Origin: Thioploca sp.
GTDB taxonomy: Bacteria > Pseudomonadota > Gammaproteobacteria > Beggiatoales > Beggiatoaceae
Direction of reading: 5' to 3'
Assembly: GCA_030627235.1 (NCBI GenBank)
Contig: DAOUSL010000004.1
Coordinates: 1 to 64,000 of the forward strand
Length of the DNA stretch: 64,000 nt
The position numbers were made by a program, and so were the translations under genes. The notes under the pieces are model-generated. The model did no database searches. It worked only from the letters and a program-made list of their open reading frames with translations, and had not been told where the DNA came from. This document shows, in pieces, positions 17,944-26,848 of the stretch (positions are counted from its first letter, which is position 1; each line of letters starts with the position of its first letter).

Positions 17944-18543
17944 TTACCCCCATCTTTTAAATAAATTATGCTTTACTTCTAAATGATCACAAATCCTAGC
18001 TACAATAAAATCTATAATATCATCAATAGTTTGTGGTTTATTATAAAATCCTGGATTAGCAGGTAAGATTAAAGTTCCCATATTAGTTAATCTCAACATA
18101 TTTTCTAAATGGATCACTGATAATGGTGTCTCTCTGTGGACTAAAATTAGCTTACGTCGTTCTTTCAATATTACATCGGCTGCTCGTTCTAATAAATTTT
18201 GGCTTAAACCACTGGCAATAGTTGCTAAAGTGCTACTGGTGCAAGGACATACTACCATTGCTTGCGGCACAGAACTACCACTGGCAATTGGTGCCATCCA
18301 TTGCTTCGAACCAAATACTTGTAATTGCTCAGGTTTAGCTTGATAACGCTCACTTAAAATTTCTTGAATTACTGTTGGTTGAGCTGGTAATTTAATTCCC
18401 ATTTCCAAATCAAGCACTAATCTTGCTGGTTCTGAAATTAAGAAATACACCTGTTGTTGAGCTAAAATTAATTGTTCTAATAAGCGTAATCCATAAGCTG
18501 CCCCTGAAGCACCAGTCATAGCTAAAGTTATAGCTTTATTCAA
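17944..18543 (-). CDS. ubiX: UbiX, flavin prenyltransferase
   Basis: UbiX attaches a dimethylallyl group to FMN and so makes the prenyl-FMN cofactor used by the UbiD decarboxylase in ubiquinone synthesis. The 199-residue product shows the N-terminal nucleotide-binding loop TGASGAAYG (10-18) and PIASGSSVPQAMVVCPCTSSTLA. It also has the HRETPLSVIHLENM segment and a final PANPGFYNKPQ, all diagnostic. Length is normal. Its first 8 bp overlap the end of metZ, so the two are probably one transcript. Confidence 0.95.
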   Translation of the reverse strand: MNKAITLAMTGASGAAYGLRLLEQLILAQQQVYFLISEPARLVLDLEMGIKLPAQPTVIQEILSERYQAKPEQLQVFGSKQWMAPIASGSSVPQAMVVCPCTSSTLATIASGLSQNLLERAADVILKERRKLILVHRETPLSVIHLENMLRLTNMGTLILPANPGFYNKPQTIDDIIDFIVARICDHLEVKHNLFKRWG

Positions 18544-19717
18544 GTAAACCTCTAGCTAAATCAGCTTGTATATCAATTATATCTTCCAAACCCACTGAGA
18601 TACGAATTAAACCATCATTGATACCAGCCGCTTGCCGTTGCTCTGGAGTTATACGACCATGAGTAGTGGTAGTTGGATGGGTAATAGTAGTTTTGGCATC
18701 ACCTAAATTACCAGTAATAGATATCATTTGAGTTGAATCGATTACGTTCCAAGCTGTCTTTTGATCGGCAACTTCAAATGATACTAATCCACCAAATCGT
18801 TTTTGCTGTTTAACTGCAATTTCATGTTGAGGATGAGAAGTCAGACCTGGATAATATACTTTCTGCACAGTAGCTTGTTTGGATAACCAATTTGCTAAAA
18901 TTTCCGCATTATCACAATGTCTTTGCATTCTTAATTCGAGAGTTTCTAATCCTTTTAAAAATATCCAAGCATTGAAAGGACTCATGCTAGGGCCGGCAGA
19001 ACGTAAAATACTAAGAATATCACCATTGACAATTTTACTTGATCCAACTACTGCACCACCTATACAACGTCCTTGTCCGTCTAAATATTTAGTGGCAGAA
19101 TGGATTACTAAATCAGCTCCTAAAGCCAATGGTTGCTGTAAAGCTGGAGTGCAGAAGCAATTATCAACTACTAATAAACAATCATTCGCATGGGCTACAT
19201 TAGCCACTGCTTCTATATCGGCAATTGCCATTAAAGGATTAGATGGAGTTTCTAAAAATAATAGTTTGGTATTAGGTTGAATCGCTGTTTGCCAATCGGT
19301 AAGATCGCTTAGTTCGACGAAACTAGTGCTAATATTAAACTTGGTTAGAATCTTATTAAATAAGGTTATAGTAGAACCAAATATACTCTTTGATGCAACT
19401 ATATGATCGCCAGCTTTTAACAGGCCTAAACAGGTAGTAAGAATGGCAGCCATACCAGAGGCAGTAGCCAAACAGCTTTCTCCTCCTTCTAAAGCCGCCA
19501 GTCGCTCTTCAAAATTACGGACGGTTGGGTTAGTGAACCGTGAATAAATATTACCAACCAATTCTGAGGAGGTAAATCTTTTTGCTGCTTCTTCAGCATT
19601 TTTAAATACATAACTTGAAGTAGGAAAAATAGCTTCACTATGTTCCCCTTCATCACTGCGTACTTGTCCAGCTCGAACAGCACGTGTGTTAAAATTAAAC
19701 TCGTTCCAATCTGTCAT
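18536..19717 (-). CDS. metZ: O-succinylhomoserine sulfhydrylase (MetZ)
   Basis: A PLP enzyme of the Cys/Met metabolism family. MetZ makes homocysteine directly from O-succinylhomoserine and sulfide, bypassing cystathionine, which suits a sulfide-rich cell. The 393-residue protein has the PLP lysine at 210 in HSATKYLDGQGR and the substrate/PLP segments YSRFTNPT (58-65) and ASGMAAI. DNCFCTPALQQPLALGAD is also present. The DGQGR sequence after the lysine is characteristic of MetZ rather than MetB or MetC. It leads the metZ-ubiX pair. Confidence 0.9.
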   Translation of the reverse strand: MTDWNEFNFNTRAVRAGQVRSDEGEHSEAIFPTSSYVFKNAEEAAKRFTSSELVGNIYSRFTNPTVRNFEERLAALEGGESCLATASGMAAILTTCLGLLKAGDHIVASKSIFGSTITLFNKILTKFNISTSFVELSDLTDWQTAIQPNTKLLFLETPSNPLMAIADIEAVANVAHANDCLLVVDNCFCTPALQQPLALGADLVIHSATKYLDGQGRCIGGAVVGSSKIVNGDILSILRSAGPSMSPFNAWIFLKGLETLELRMQRHCDNAEILANWLSKQATVQKVYYPGLTSHPQHEIAVKQQKRFGGLVSFEVADQKTAWNVIDSTQMISITGNLGDAKTTITHPTTTTHGRITPEQRQAAGINDGLIRISVGLEDIIDIQADLARGLLE

Positions 19718-20036
19718 TGTTTTAATTCAGGATAAACTTCAATTTGATGGCTATTTATAGCAATTCTTAATTAAATTCAAAATCAATTACTTATATTACT
19801 GTAGTTTATTCAATCAAGAAATGCTATAAAATAGATAGTTTTAAAATTATAAAAATACGTTTTGTACCTTAATATAAAATAGATTGACTGTCAAGTAATA
19901 CGTTGTTATACTGAAATTATTTCAACCAAGCTGGATTATAATGAATGGTTGGATTTTATATAATTATAATCTATCAAATCGGTACGTCCTGTACATATGA
20001 TAAAATATTAAACTTCATCTAAAATATACTTAAATA
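19718..20036. other. AT-rich divergent intergenic region
   Basis: It separates the leftward metZ from the rightward ABC exporter gene, so it should carry both promoters. Near 19763-19795 a stretch (AATTCTTAATTAAATTCAAA, then ACTTATATTA) resembles one just before the MITE-like element at 6032, so it may be another small dispersed repeat. No riboswitch or operator is recognised. Confidence 0.4.
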
Positions 20037-21809
20037 ATGGATAAAACCAAAGCTGGTTATACCTGGCAACAAATTATTAATATTGCTTTCCAACACAAAA
20101 AAGAAATTATTTTAGCTAATATAATAGCAATTATAGCCACAATTTTAAGTGTTCCTACCCCATTGTTCATGCCATTATTAGTGGATGAAGTATTACTTGA
20201 TAAGCCTGGTTTCATAGTAAATACAGTAAATTGGTTCTTTCCAACTAGTTGGCATAGTCCAATTTTGATTATCACCGTTATTACCATATTAGTAATAGTT
20301 CTAAGATTAATAGTGTTAGGTTTAAGAGTATTGCAAATCCGCCAATTCACTATAATATCTAAAGATGTAATTTATTGTATTCGTAAAGATTTAATTGGCC
20401 AATTACAAAGGGTTTCTATGCGAGAATATGAAACTTTAGGTCGTGGTGAAGTAATTTCTCATTTTGTAACTGACTTAGATAGTATTGACCGATTTCTTGG
20501 AAGTAGTATTGGTAATTTTTTGGTTGCTGTTTTAACTATTTTAGGAATTGCAATAATACTACTATGGATGCACTGGCAATTAGCCTTAATAATTTTATTA
20601 ATCAATCCATTAGTAATCTATGTTACAGTCAAATTAGGCCGTAAAGTTAGAATTTTAAAGAAAAAAGAAAATGCGGCTTATGCTGATTTTCAACAAAACT
20701 TAACAGAAACTTTAGAAGAAATTCAACAAATTAGAGCTTATAATCGTGAAAAATATTATTTGGGTAAAGTTATAGCTAATGCCAAGAAGGTTAAAAATTA
20801 TGCTATTGATTATGCGTGGAAAAATGATATTGCTAGTATGTTATCGATCAATATATTTCTGATTAGTTTTGAGGTATTTAGAGCTGTAAGCATGTTGATG
20901 GTATTGTTTACAGATTTATCCATAGGTCAAATGTTTGCTGTATTTGGTTATTTATGGATAATGTTAACTCCAATTCAATCAATCATTGACATTCATTACA
21001 GTTATCACAGTGCAGAAGCAGCTTTACAACGGGTTAACAAATTATTTACCTTGGCTTGGGAGCCAAAATACCCAAATAAAATTGATCCATTTGCAAATCA
21101 AATAACCAGTTCAATCCAATTACAAAATATTAGTTTTTCCTACAATAAAACGATTCTTGACAATATATCGTTAGATATAAAAACTGGTGAGAAGGTTGCT
21201 TTTGTTGGTTCTAGTGGTAGTGGTAAAACTACTTTGGTGCAAATTTTAATTGGTCTTTACACTCCTCAAGTTGGTGAAATTAAGTTTGATAATATTCCAA
21301 TTACAAAAATTGGTATGGATATAATCCGTCAAAACGTTTTTGCGGTTATGCAACATCCAGTGCTAAATGGAACTCTACGTTCTAGCTTAACTATGGGTCG
21401 AGAGTTATCAGAAGCTAAATTATGGGAAGCTATTGAAATATCTCAGTTAACTTCAGTAGTAGAAGATATGAGTAATGGTTTGGATACTATATTGGGTCAA
21501 CGTGGAGTAAGATTGTCTGGTGGACAACAACAACGAGTTGCGATAGCTAGAATGATTTTGGCCGATCCTAAAATTGTGATTTTGGATGAGGCCACTTCAG
21601 CTCTTGATATGGAAACAGAAGCAAAATTACACGTTGCTTTACAAGATTTTTTGCAGAATAAAACTACTATTACTATTGCTCATCGTTTAGGTACAATAAA
21701 ATCAGTTGATAGAATTTTTGTCATTGGTAATGGGAGAATTATTGAAGAAGGCAGCCATGCTAGTTTATTGCAACAAAATAGTTTTTATGCAAAGCTGTAT
21801 AATATATAA
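20037..21809 (+). CDS. ABC transporter, fused permease and ATPase (exporter type)
   Basis: A 590-residue half-transporter of the MsbA/exporter class, which works as a homodimer or with a second half. The N-terminal six-helix membrane domain spans about 20-310. The nucleotide-binding domain has Walker A GSSGSGKTT (about 391-399), a Q-loop near VMQHP, signature LSGGQQQR (about 493-500), Walker B KIVILDEATSALD, and the H-loop in TIAHRLGT. Substrate cannot be inferred: lipid A core, peptides and drugs are all possible. It is monocistronic, with a MITE-like element after it. Confidence 0.9.
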   Translation: MDKTKAGYTWQQIINIAFQHKKEIILANIIAIIATILSVPTPLFMPLLVDEVLLDKPGFIVNTVNWFFPTSWHSPILIITVITILVIVLRLIVLGLRVLQIRQFTIISKDVIYCIRKDLIGQLQRVSMREYETLGRGEVISHFVTDLDSIDRFLGSSIGNFLVAVLTILGIAIILLWMHWQLALIILLINPLVIYVTVKLGRKVRILKKKENAAYADFQQNLTETLEEIQQIRAYNREKYYLGKVIANAKKVKNYAIDYAWKNDIASMLSINIFLISFEVFRAVSMLMVLFTDLSIGQMFAVFGYLWIMLTPIQSIIDIHYSYHSAEAALQRVNKLFTLAWEPKYPNKIDPFANQITSSIQLQNISFSYNKTILDNISLDIKTGEKVAFVGSSGSGKTTLVQILIGLYTPQVGEIKFDNIPITKIGMDIIRQNVFAVMQHPVLNGTLRSSLTMGRELSEAKLWEAIEISQLTSVVEDMSNGLDTILGQRGVRLSGGQQQRVAIARMILADPKIVILDEATSALDMETEAKLHVALQDFLQNKTTITIAHRLGTIKSVDRIFVIGNGRIIEEGSHASLLQQNSFYAKLYNI

Positions 21810-21851
21810 TAATCAAGATTTATAAAGTATTCAAGCTAATAAATTATTAAT

Positions 21852-22011
21852 TAGACATCGTTTCCTAAATACCGAAATTAATATAGATATGTATGATTGT
21901 ATTAACTGATTTGATGTAGGATGTAATGAGTTTACAAATTACATCTTGATGCAATTCCCTTCGTTCATTGCATCCTACATTTATATACACTTATTTTAGG
22001 AAAGATGTCTA
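21852..22011. mobile_element. MITE-like palindromic element, copy 2 (most complete)
   Basis: A 160-bp element with terminal inverted repeats: TAGACATCGTTTCCTAAATA on the left, and on the right the complement of TAGACATCTTTCCTAAAATA. The interior holds the inverted pair GTAGGATGTAATGAG... and ...GTTCATTGCATCCTAC. No open frame. Related copies are at 6032, 24817 and 26081. It separates the ABC exporter from the zinc-ribbon protein gene. Confidence 0.85.
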
Positions 22012-22039
22012 TTACATATTTACAAAAAGGAGAATTTAC

Positions 22040-23008
22040 ATGGCTATTTTTAGATGTAACAAATGTGGATACTTACGAGAAGTACCTAATCAGCATATTG
22101 ATAAAAAGGTTAAATGTCCAGTTTGCCAAAAAAGTATGCCAGTATATGATACTATTTTATTTATTAAAGATGTATTAAAACAGTATGTTACTATAAAGAA
22201 AGAATTACATAGTTTGAAACCTGTACCAACTACAACCAATATTTCTGATATGGATATTTTTAATACAACAGCCATGACAGAAAAAAAACAATATCAACCT
22301 ATTTTGGATTGGTTTAAAAGTAAAAATATTGAATTAGATGTAAATGAAAAAACTATTGATACTACTGGTTTTTTTGATGAAATAGCAGTAAAATTAGGTA
22401 AAAATTATGGTACGTTAAGAGTTGTAACTGATAAAATTAAACGTATCCAAAAAAAAGGTTATACTCATGTGACATTGGATTTATCTAATTATAATAAAGA
22501 AGCTGATCTTATTAGAGAATTTTGTGAAGAACTTTATGAATATGCTTTTGTTGCTAAATGTTTTTTTAACAGAAAGAAAAATATGATTCATTTAGATTTA
22601 CAAACTGCACAACCAATTGTCAATTTTTTTAATGGAGAATGGCTAGAATGGTTTGCTTTTATGGAAATATTAGCTTTATGTAATAGATATAAAATTGATT
22701 TTTCTGGTTTAAGAAGTTTTAAAATTAGCTTTCCTAACCAAGATACTAATGAATTAGATATATTCTTTTTAATAAAAAACGTTCCAATATTTATAGAATG
22801 TAAATCAGGTGAATTTCGACCTTTTATTGATAAATATACCAAAATGCGTAAGAGATTAAAAATAGATAAACAAAATTTCTTTATGTTAGTAATAGATTTA
22901 AGCGATGAGCAAATACAAGGTTTGACCAATATGTTTGATATTACTTTTGTTAATGAAAAAAGTTTTGTTAAACAAATATCAACATTACTAACAAATACTT
23001 CCGGATAA
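22040..23008 (+). CDS. Zinc-ribbon protein with C-terminal PD-(D/E)xK-like (Card1/DUF1887-like) domain
   Basis: The start is the ATG at 22040, preceded by AAAAAGGAG at nine bases. A longer frame from 21968 would begin inside the MITE-like element. The 322-residue product opens with a four-cysteine zinc ribbon (C6-x2-C9, C26-x2-C29). A middle region of about 70-215 is charged and of unknown fold. The C-terminal part (about 215-322) shows ELDIFFLIKNVPIFIECKSG, the D...E-x-K layout of PD-(D/E)xK nucleases. The flanking WLEWFAF and YTKMRKRL recall DUF1887/Card1-type CRISPR ancillary nucleases. No CRISPR array or sensor CARF fold is evident, so nuclease activity is inferred. tamA begins 3 bp after its stop, so they are likely co-transcribed. 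Confidence 0.65.
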   Translation: MAIFRCNKCGYLREVPNQHIDKKVKCPVCQKSMPVYDTILFIKDVLKQYVTIKKELHSLKPVPTTTNISDMDIFNTTAMTEKKQYQPILDWFKSKNIELDVNEKTIDTTGFFDEIAVKLGKNYGTLRVVTDKIKRIQKKGYTHVTLDLSNYNKEADLIREFCEELYEYAFVAKCFFNRKKNMIHLDLQTAQPIVNFFNGEWLEWFAFMEILALCNRYKIDFSGLRSFKISFPNQDTNELDIFFLIKNVPIFIECKSGEFRPFIDKYTKMRKRLKIDKQNFFMLVIDLSDEQIQGLTNMFDITFVNEKSFVKQISTLLTNTSG

Positions 23009-23011
23009 ACA

Positions 23012-24775
23012 ATGAAGACCATATTCACTTTGATTTTATTAACTTTCAGTGGGATATTATTAGCTACTGATAAAATCGAAATAATAATTGAAGGTGTAGA
23101 AGGAGAAATATTAGACAATGTAAAAGCCTATTTAAGTATTGAAGAACAAAAAGAACACCCACGTCTATCAGTTCGTCGAATTAAGCGATTACACAAGCAA
23201 GCTCCTGAAGAAATAGAACAAGCTTTACAACCATTTGGTTATTATCGAGCTAAAATTACCACAGCTGAATTAGTCGAATCTAAACAAACAGATTATTCTT
23301 TATGGCAAGCAAAATATATAATTGAATTAGGAGAACCTTTAAAAATCCAAATTATTGATATTAATTTTCAAGGTGATGCTAAAGAAGATGACTTATTACC
23401 AAAATTATTAGCCAATTTTCCTCTCAAAATAGGCGATACTCTAGTTCATAGCAATTATGAAAAAGCTAAACAATTAATCAGTAGTTTTGCTGAGGAAAGA
23501 GGTTATTTTAATACTATTATTACTAAGCATAATATATATATTGATAAAGATACTTATACTGCTAAAATTGAGTTAGAAGCTGATACTAAACAACGTTATC
23601 GATTTGGAGAGATTACTTTTGAGCAAAAGCTATTTAAAGATGAATTTTTACAACGATTTTTAGCTTTTAAACCTGGTGATTATTATGTTGGTAGCAAAGC
23701 AATAGCTCTTAAGAACAATTTAATAGGTAGTGATTACTTTGCTACTGCTGATGTAAATATAAATCGTACTGTATTTGATAAAGATTTACAATTACCAGTT
23801 AATATTGTATTAACTCCTCGTAAACCTAATAAGTATACGGCTGGAATCGGTTATGGAACTGATACTGGAGTTCGAGGTAGTTTAGGTTGGGAACGTCGCT
23901 ATTTTAATCGTTATGGCCATCGTTTTTCGTCTAAACTGGAGCTATCTGAAATACGGCAAAGCATGACTAATCGTTATACCATACCGCTTAGTACCTTGGA
24001 TAGTTTTGTAGATATAACAGCTGGTTATCAGAATGAAACTACAGATATTAGTGAAAGTGAAGTTCTACTGCTTGGTATTAGTAAACATCATACTCGTGAT
24101 CTATTTGGAACTAAATTGAGCGAAGTCATTGGTTTAGAATATCGAGATGAAAGATTTGCGATTGGTAGTGATACTGGTCATGCTAAGTTACTAATGCCAA
24201 ATATAAATTGGACTTATATTAAAGCTGATAATCGAGTTTATGCTCTAAAAGGTTATAAAATTGGTTTAAATGTGCGTGGAGCAATGGATGGTTTTGGTTC
24301 TAATACTTCGGTGTTACAAACTCGTTTAGATGGCAAATTTATCCATAAACTATTTAAAAATAGCCGGATAATTCTACGTGGAGAGATGGGCAATAGCTTT
24401 GTATCCATCTTGGATGGAGATTTTCGAGAATTACCACCATCCGTCCGATTTTTTGCTGGTGGAGATCGTAGTGTACGTGGTTATGATTATCAAGCTTTAG
24501 GCCCAAAAAATGTAGAAGGTCAAGTGGTTGGTGGTAAAAATTTACTGGTGGGTAGTGCAGAATATGAACATACAATTATAAAAGATTGGAGTTTAGCAGT
24601 CTTTTATGATATTGGTAATGCTTATAATGATGTTACCGAAACTATGAAACATGGAGCAGGAATAGGAGTTCGCTGGCAATCACCAGTGGGTTTAATCCGG
24701 ATTGATGTAGCAGCTGCTTTAAGTGAAAATAGTACACCAGTTAGATTACACATTACTATTGGCCCTGATTTTTAG
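23012..24775 (+). CDS. tamA: TamA, Omp85-family outer-membrane translocation protein
   Basis: TamA is the outer-membrane partner of TamB. The 587-residue protein has a signal peptide (about 1-19) and three POTRA domains (about 20-265). Each carries typical segments, such as PFGYYRAKI in the first and FAEERGYFNT in the second. A 16-strand Omp85 barrel follows, with the RGSLGWERRYFNRYGHR segment near 290-307 and the lid-loop motif VRGY at about 488-491. It ends in the aromatic signature GPDF recognised by the BAM complex. It starts 3 bp after the zinc-ribbon gene. tamB is not downstream; a MITE-like element and dsrS follow instead. Confidence 0.93.
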   Translation: MKTIFTLILLTFSGILLATDKIEIIIEGVEGEILDNVKAYLSIEEQKEHPRLSVRRIKRLHKQAPEEIEQALQPFGYYRAKITTAELVESKQTDYSLWQAKYIIELGEPLKIQIIDINFQGDAKEDDLLPKLLANFPLKIGDTLVHSNYEKAKQLISSFAEERGYFNTIITKHNIYIDKDTYTAKIELEADTKQRYRFGEITFEQKLFKDEFLQRFLAFKPGDYYVGSKAIALKNNLIGSDYFATADVNINRTVFDKDLQLPVNIVLTPRKPNKYTAGIGYGTDTGVRGSLGWERRYFNRYGHRFSSKLELSEIRQSMTNRYTIPLSTLDSFVDITAGYQNETTDISESEVLLLGISKHHTRDLFGTKLSEVIGLEYRDERFAIGSDTGHAKLLMPNINWTYIKADNRVYALKGYKIGLNVRGAMDGFGSNTSVLQTRLDGKFIHKLFKNSRIILRGEMGNSFVSILDGDFRELPPSVRFFAGGDRSVRGYDYQALGPKNVEGQVVGGKNLLVGSAEYEHTIIKDWSLAVFYDIGNAYNDVTETMKHGAGIGVRWQSPVGLIRIDVAAALSENSTPVRLHITIGPDF

Positions 24776-24816
24776 ATATGATTAGATAGCACATAGTATT
24801 TTATGTCTATCAATAA

Positions 24817-24945
24817 TAGACATCTTTTCCTAAATAACGAAATTAATGTAGGATGTAATGAGTTTACGAATTACATCTTTCGAGTCACATTAACATGATT
24901 GATGCAATTCCCTTCGTTCATTGCATCCTACATTTATATAACTAT
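24817..24945. mobile_element. MITE-like palindromic element, copy 3 (right end eroded)
   Basis: The left terminus TAGACATCTTTTCCTAAATA is intact, and the inner inverted pair GTAGGATGTAATGAG / TTCATTGCATCCTAC is clear. The right terminal repeat cannot be recognised. It lies between tamA and the dsrS-like gene, ending about 15 bp before the latter's start codon, so it may carry part of that gene's leader. Confidence 0.75.
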
Positions 24946-24960
24946 TACATAAGTGAATTT

Positions 24961-26070
24961 ATGACATTATCCTCTGAAGACAATTTACGCTTGAATGTAT
25001 TATTAGCAAACACTTTGCAGTCAATTAGGATTGATGAATCCAAAATGATTATCTATGGTTTATCAGAAAAAGGTGAAGCAAAAATTCATTTACATCCTAA
25101 CTGCCGACATGAAAAATATCTACGTCAAATACGAGAAGTAATTGCTAGTTATTTGCGTAACTCTTCTGGAGTATATCCAGTTTATTTACGCAAATGGGGA
25201 GAAATGGGCGAAACTCAGGATGAAAATCTAGCTCAATGGTTAATGTTGGGAGAAGATGAAGCTGTAGTAGCAGTGGCAAATGCTTCTGGTTTAACTCCAG
25301 AATTAGCTCGTCGAGTTTGGTGGTCTATGCCTAATTCTGATAATGCTCGTAGTATGCTCAAAAATCCTAACTTGATTGCTAGTGAATTTGGTAAGGAATT
25401 GGCTCAATATATAATTGAGTATCTGCCATTTGAAGAAGAGCAAGTTAATATTATTGAGTCTGTACGTTTGGTGTTGCAAGCTGATTTAATCTCTGAGGAA
25501 GCTTGTCAAAAATTATGGAATAGAACTAGAAATACTAATTCATATTTAATTGGTTTTTTATCGACTCGACCAAATAATTTACCTATACAAACAAATGAAC
25601 ATATTGATTTTAAAGATATTAATCTTAAATTAGCATCTCTAAAAGAAAATCATTTGGCTGCTCAATTAATTAAAATAACTTCTGCCACTGGTCAAAGTTT
25701 TTTGCATGTTTTCAAACAAATATTACACAAACCAAGCAATCAAGAAGTAGTTAATATTCTATTTGATGTGGTAACTAATTATTTTAGTAAGATATATCCT
25801 TCAGAATATCATGATGATATGACAATAAAAGAATTATTAGAACGAGCTGAAAAAACCTGTGATTCTGCCCAAGAAATATTGACTTTACTACCTGAATCTC
25901 GTAAGGCAATAACGGCTATGTTAGTATTATCTGGTCTAAATTATTCAATTTTACGGCCAATATTTTCTAAAACTACGGCAATTGGAAGCTTAATGCGTAA
26001 AAAATTACTTCCAGTCACTGAACCAATTCTTGAACAGATTAATATTTTACAAAATGAAAGAATTTTATAA
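24961..26070 (+). CDS. dsrS: DsrS-like protein of sulfur oxidisers
   Basis: The start is the ATG at 24961; an earlier in-frame ATG at 24895 lies inside the MITE-like element and is unlikely. The 369-residue cytoplasmic protein opens MTLSSEDNLRLNVLLANTL and continues with ANASGLTPELARRVWWSMP and EYLPFEEEQVNIIESVRLVL, segments I associate with DsrS. DsrS is the last gene of the dsr cluster in purple and colourless sulfur bacteria and has no defined reaction. The assignment is from memory of the family and has no catalytic motif to support it. Here it stands alone between two MITE-like elements, away from any other dsr gene. Confidence 0.65.
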   Translation: MTLSSEDNLRLNVLLANTLQSIRIDESKMIIYGLSEKGEAKIHLHPNCRHEKYLRQIREVIASYLRNSSGVYPVYLRKWGEMGETQDENLAQWLMLGEDEAVVAVANASGLTPELARRVWWSMPNSDNARSMLKNPNLIASEFGKELAQYIIEYLPFEEEQVNIIESVRLVLQADLISEEACQKLWNRTRNTNSYLIGFLSTRPNNLPIQTNEHIDFKDINLKLASLKENHLAAQLIKITSATGQSFLHVFKQILHKPSNQEVVNILFDVVTNYFSKIYPSEYHDDMTIKELLERAEKTCDSAQEILTLLPESRKAITAMLVLSGLNYSILRPIFSKTTAIGSLMRKKLLPVTEPILEQINILQNERIL

Positions 26071-26080
26071 AAATATATCA

Positions 26081-26226
26081 TAGACATCATTCCTAAATAA
26101 GTGTATATGTAGTATATGTAGTATATGTAGGATGCAATGAACGAAGTGAATTGCATCAATCGTGTTGACTCGAAAGATGTAATTCGTAAACTCATTACAT
26201 CCTACATAAAGTTTGTAATTAACTGT
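26081..26226. mobile_element. MITE-like palindromic element, copy 4
   Basis: It begins TAGACATCATTCCTAAATAA and contains GTAGGATGCAATGAACGAAG with the complementary GATGTAATTCGTAAACTCAT and ATCCTAC. A small expansion, GTATATGTA three times (26101-26129), precedes the core. Orientation matches copy 1. It lies just after dsrS and before the convergent mazEF pair. Confidence 0.8.
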
Positions 26227-26241
26227 TATACTTAACTGTAA

Positions 26242-26550
26242 TTACTGCAACATATTTAACATTGTTTTATGCCAAAATTTTAGAGGAATCTCTCCCATTT
26301 TTTCTTTTAGACGAATCTTATCAATACAACGAATTTGATCAAGAAGAATTTTGGATTGTTTACCGCAAAAATAAATTTCTGGGCGGCAACCTATTGATTG
26401 CCCTTTGCTGGTAATTGGAGCTACTAAAACTCTTGGTAAATGCTGATTCATATCATCAGGGGAAACGATTAAACATGGGCGAATTTTTTTAATTTCAGTA
26501 CCAATGGTTGGGTCAAGTACTATCCAATATACTTCTCCCCTTTTTACCAT
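26242..26550 (-). CDS. mazF: MazF/PemK-family toxin (mRNA interferase)
   Basis: A 102-residue MazF-fold protein that would cleave mRNA when not bound by its antitoxin. The diagnostic start is VKRGEVYWIVLDPTIGTEIKK, followed by RPCLIVSPDDMN (about 25-36), VAPITSKGQ and the LLDQIRCIDKIRL segment. The start codon is the ATG at 26550, which overlaps the antitoxin stop as ATGGTAA, the usual translational coupling. The C-terminus is ordinary. With mazE it forms a plausible, apparently intact toxin-antitoxin pair downstream of a decayed NTPase locus. Confidence 0.92.
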   Translation of the reverse strand: MVKRGEVYWIVLDPTIGTEIKKIRPCLIVSPDDMNQHLPRVLVAPITSKGQSIGCRPEIYFCGKQSKILLDQIRCIDKIRLKEKMGEIPLKFWHKTMLNMLQ

Positions 26551-26792
26551 TCCCAATCACTCTCTTCTGATTTTAAAGATTGAAAACCTTGCCAAGCATC
26601 ATTATCTTTCTCTACTTGGTAGTTGTCATACCAACCTTCTCTAATTTGAACTGGTGTAATAATGATAGATTTATCTTTTAATTCTATTTCTATCGTTTTT
26701 TCTATACCAAGAGATGCCAAAAAAGAAGCTGGAATAATTACTCCTTTGGAATTACCTAGTTTTCTAATTGTTGTTCGCATTATTTTTTCCAT
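26544..26792 (-). CDS. mazE: MazE-type AbrB-fold antitoxin
   Basis: An 82-residue antitoxin: an N-terminal AbrB/MazE swapped-hairpin DNA-binding fold (TIRKLGNSKGVIIPASFLASLG) and a C-terminal acidic tail ending ESDWEW that should wrap the toxin. The first ATG is at 26792. A second at 26780 has GGAAAAAATA before it and may be the real start, giving 78 residues. It overlaps mazF by 7 bp. MazE normally represses its own promoter with MazF; no operator could be defined in the AT-rich upstream region. Confidence 0.9.
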   Translation of the reverse strand: MEKIMRTTIRKLGNSKGVIIPASFLASLGIEKTIEIELKDKSIIITPVQIREGWYDNYQVEKDNDAWQGFQSLKSEESDWEW

Positions 26793-26848
26793 AAAGTAAT
26801 AACTTAGTTATAACTATAGTCTAAAAAATGTTAGTTTGCAATATCTTG

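Noticed and set aside
21968-22039. Earlier start of the zinc-ribbon protein
   Set aside because: The added residues would be encoded by the MITE-like element, and the ATG at 22040 has a strong ribosome-binding site.
22588-23118. 176-residue minus-strand frame
   Set aside because: It overlaps the zinc-ribbon gene and the tamA start on the other strand, and its composition is that of an antisense shadow.
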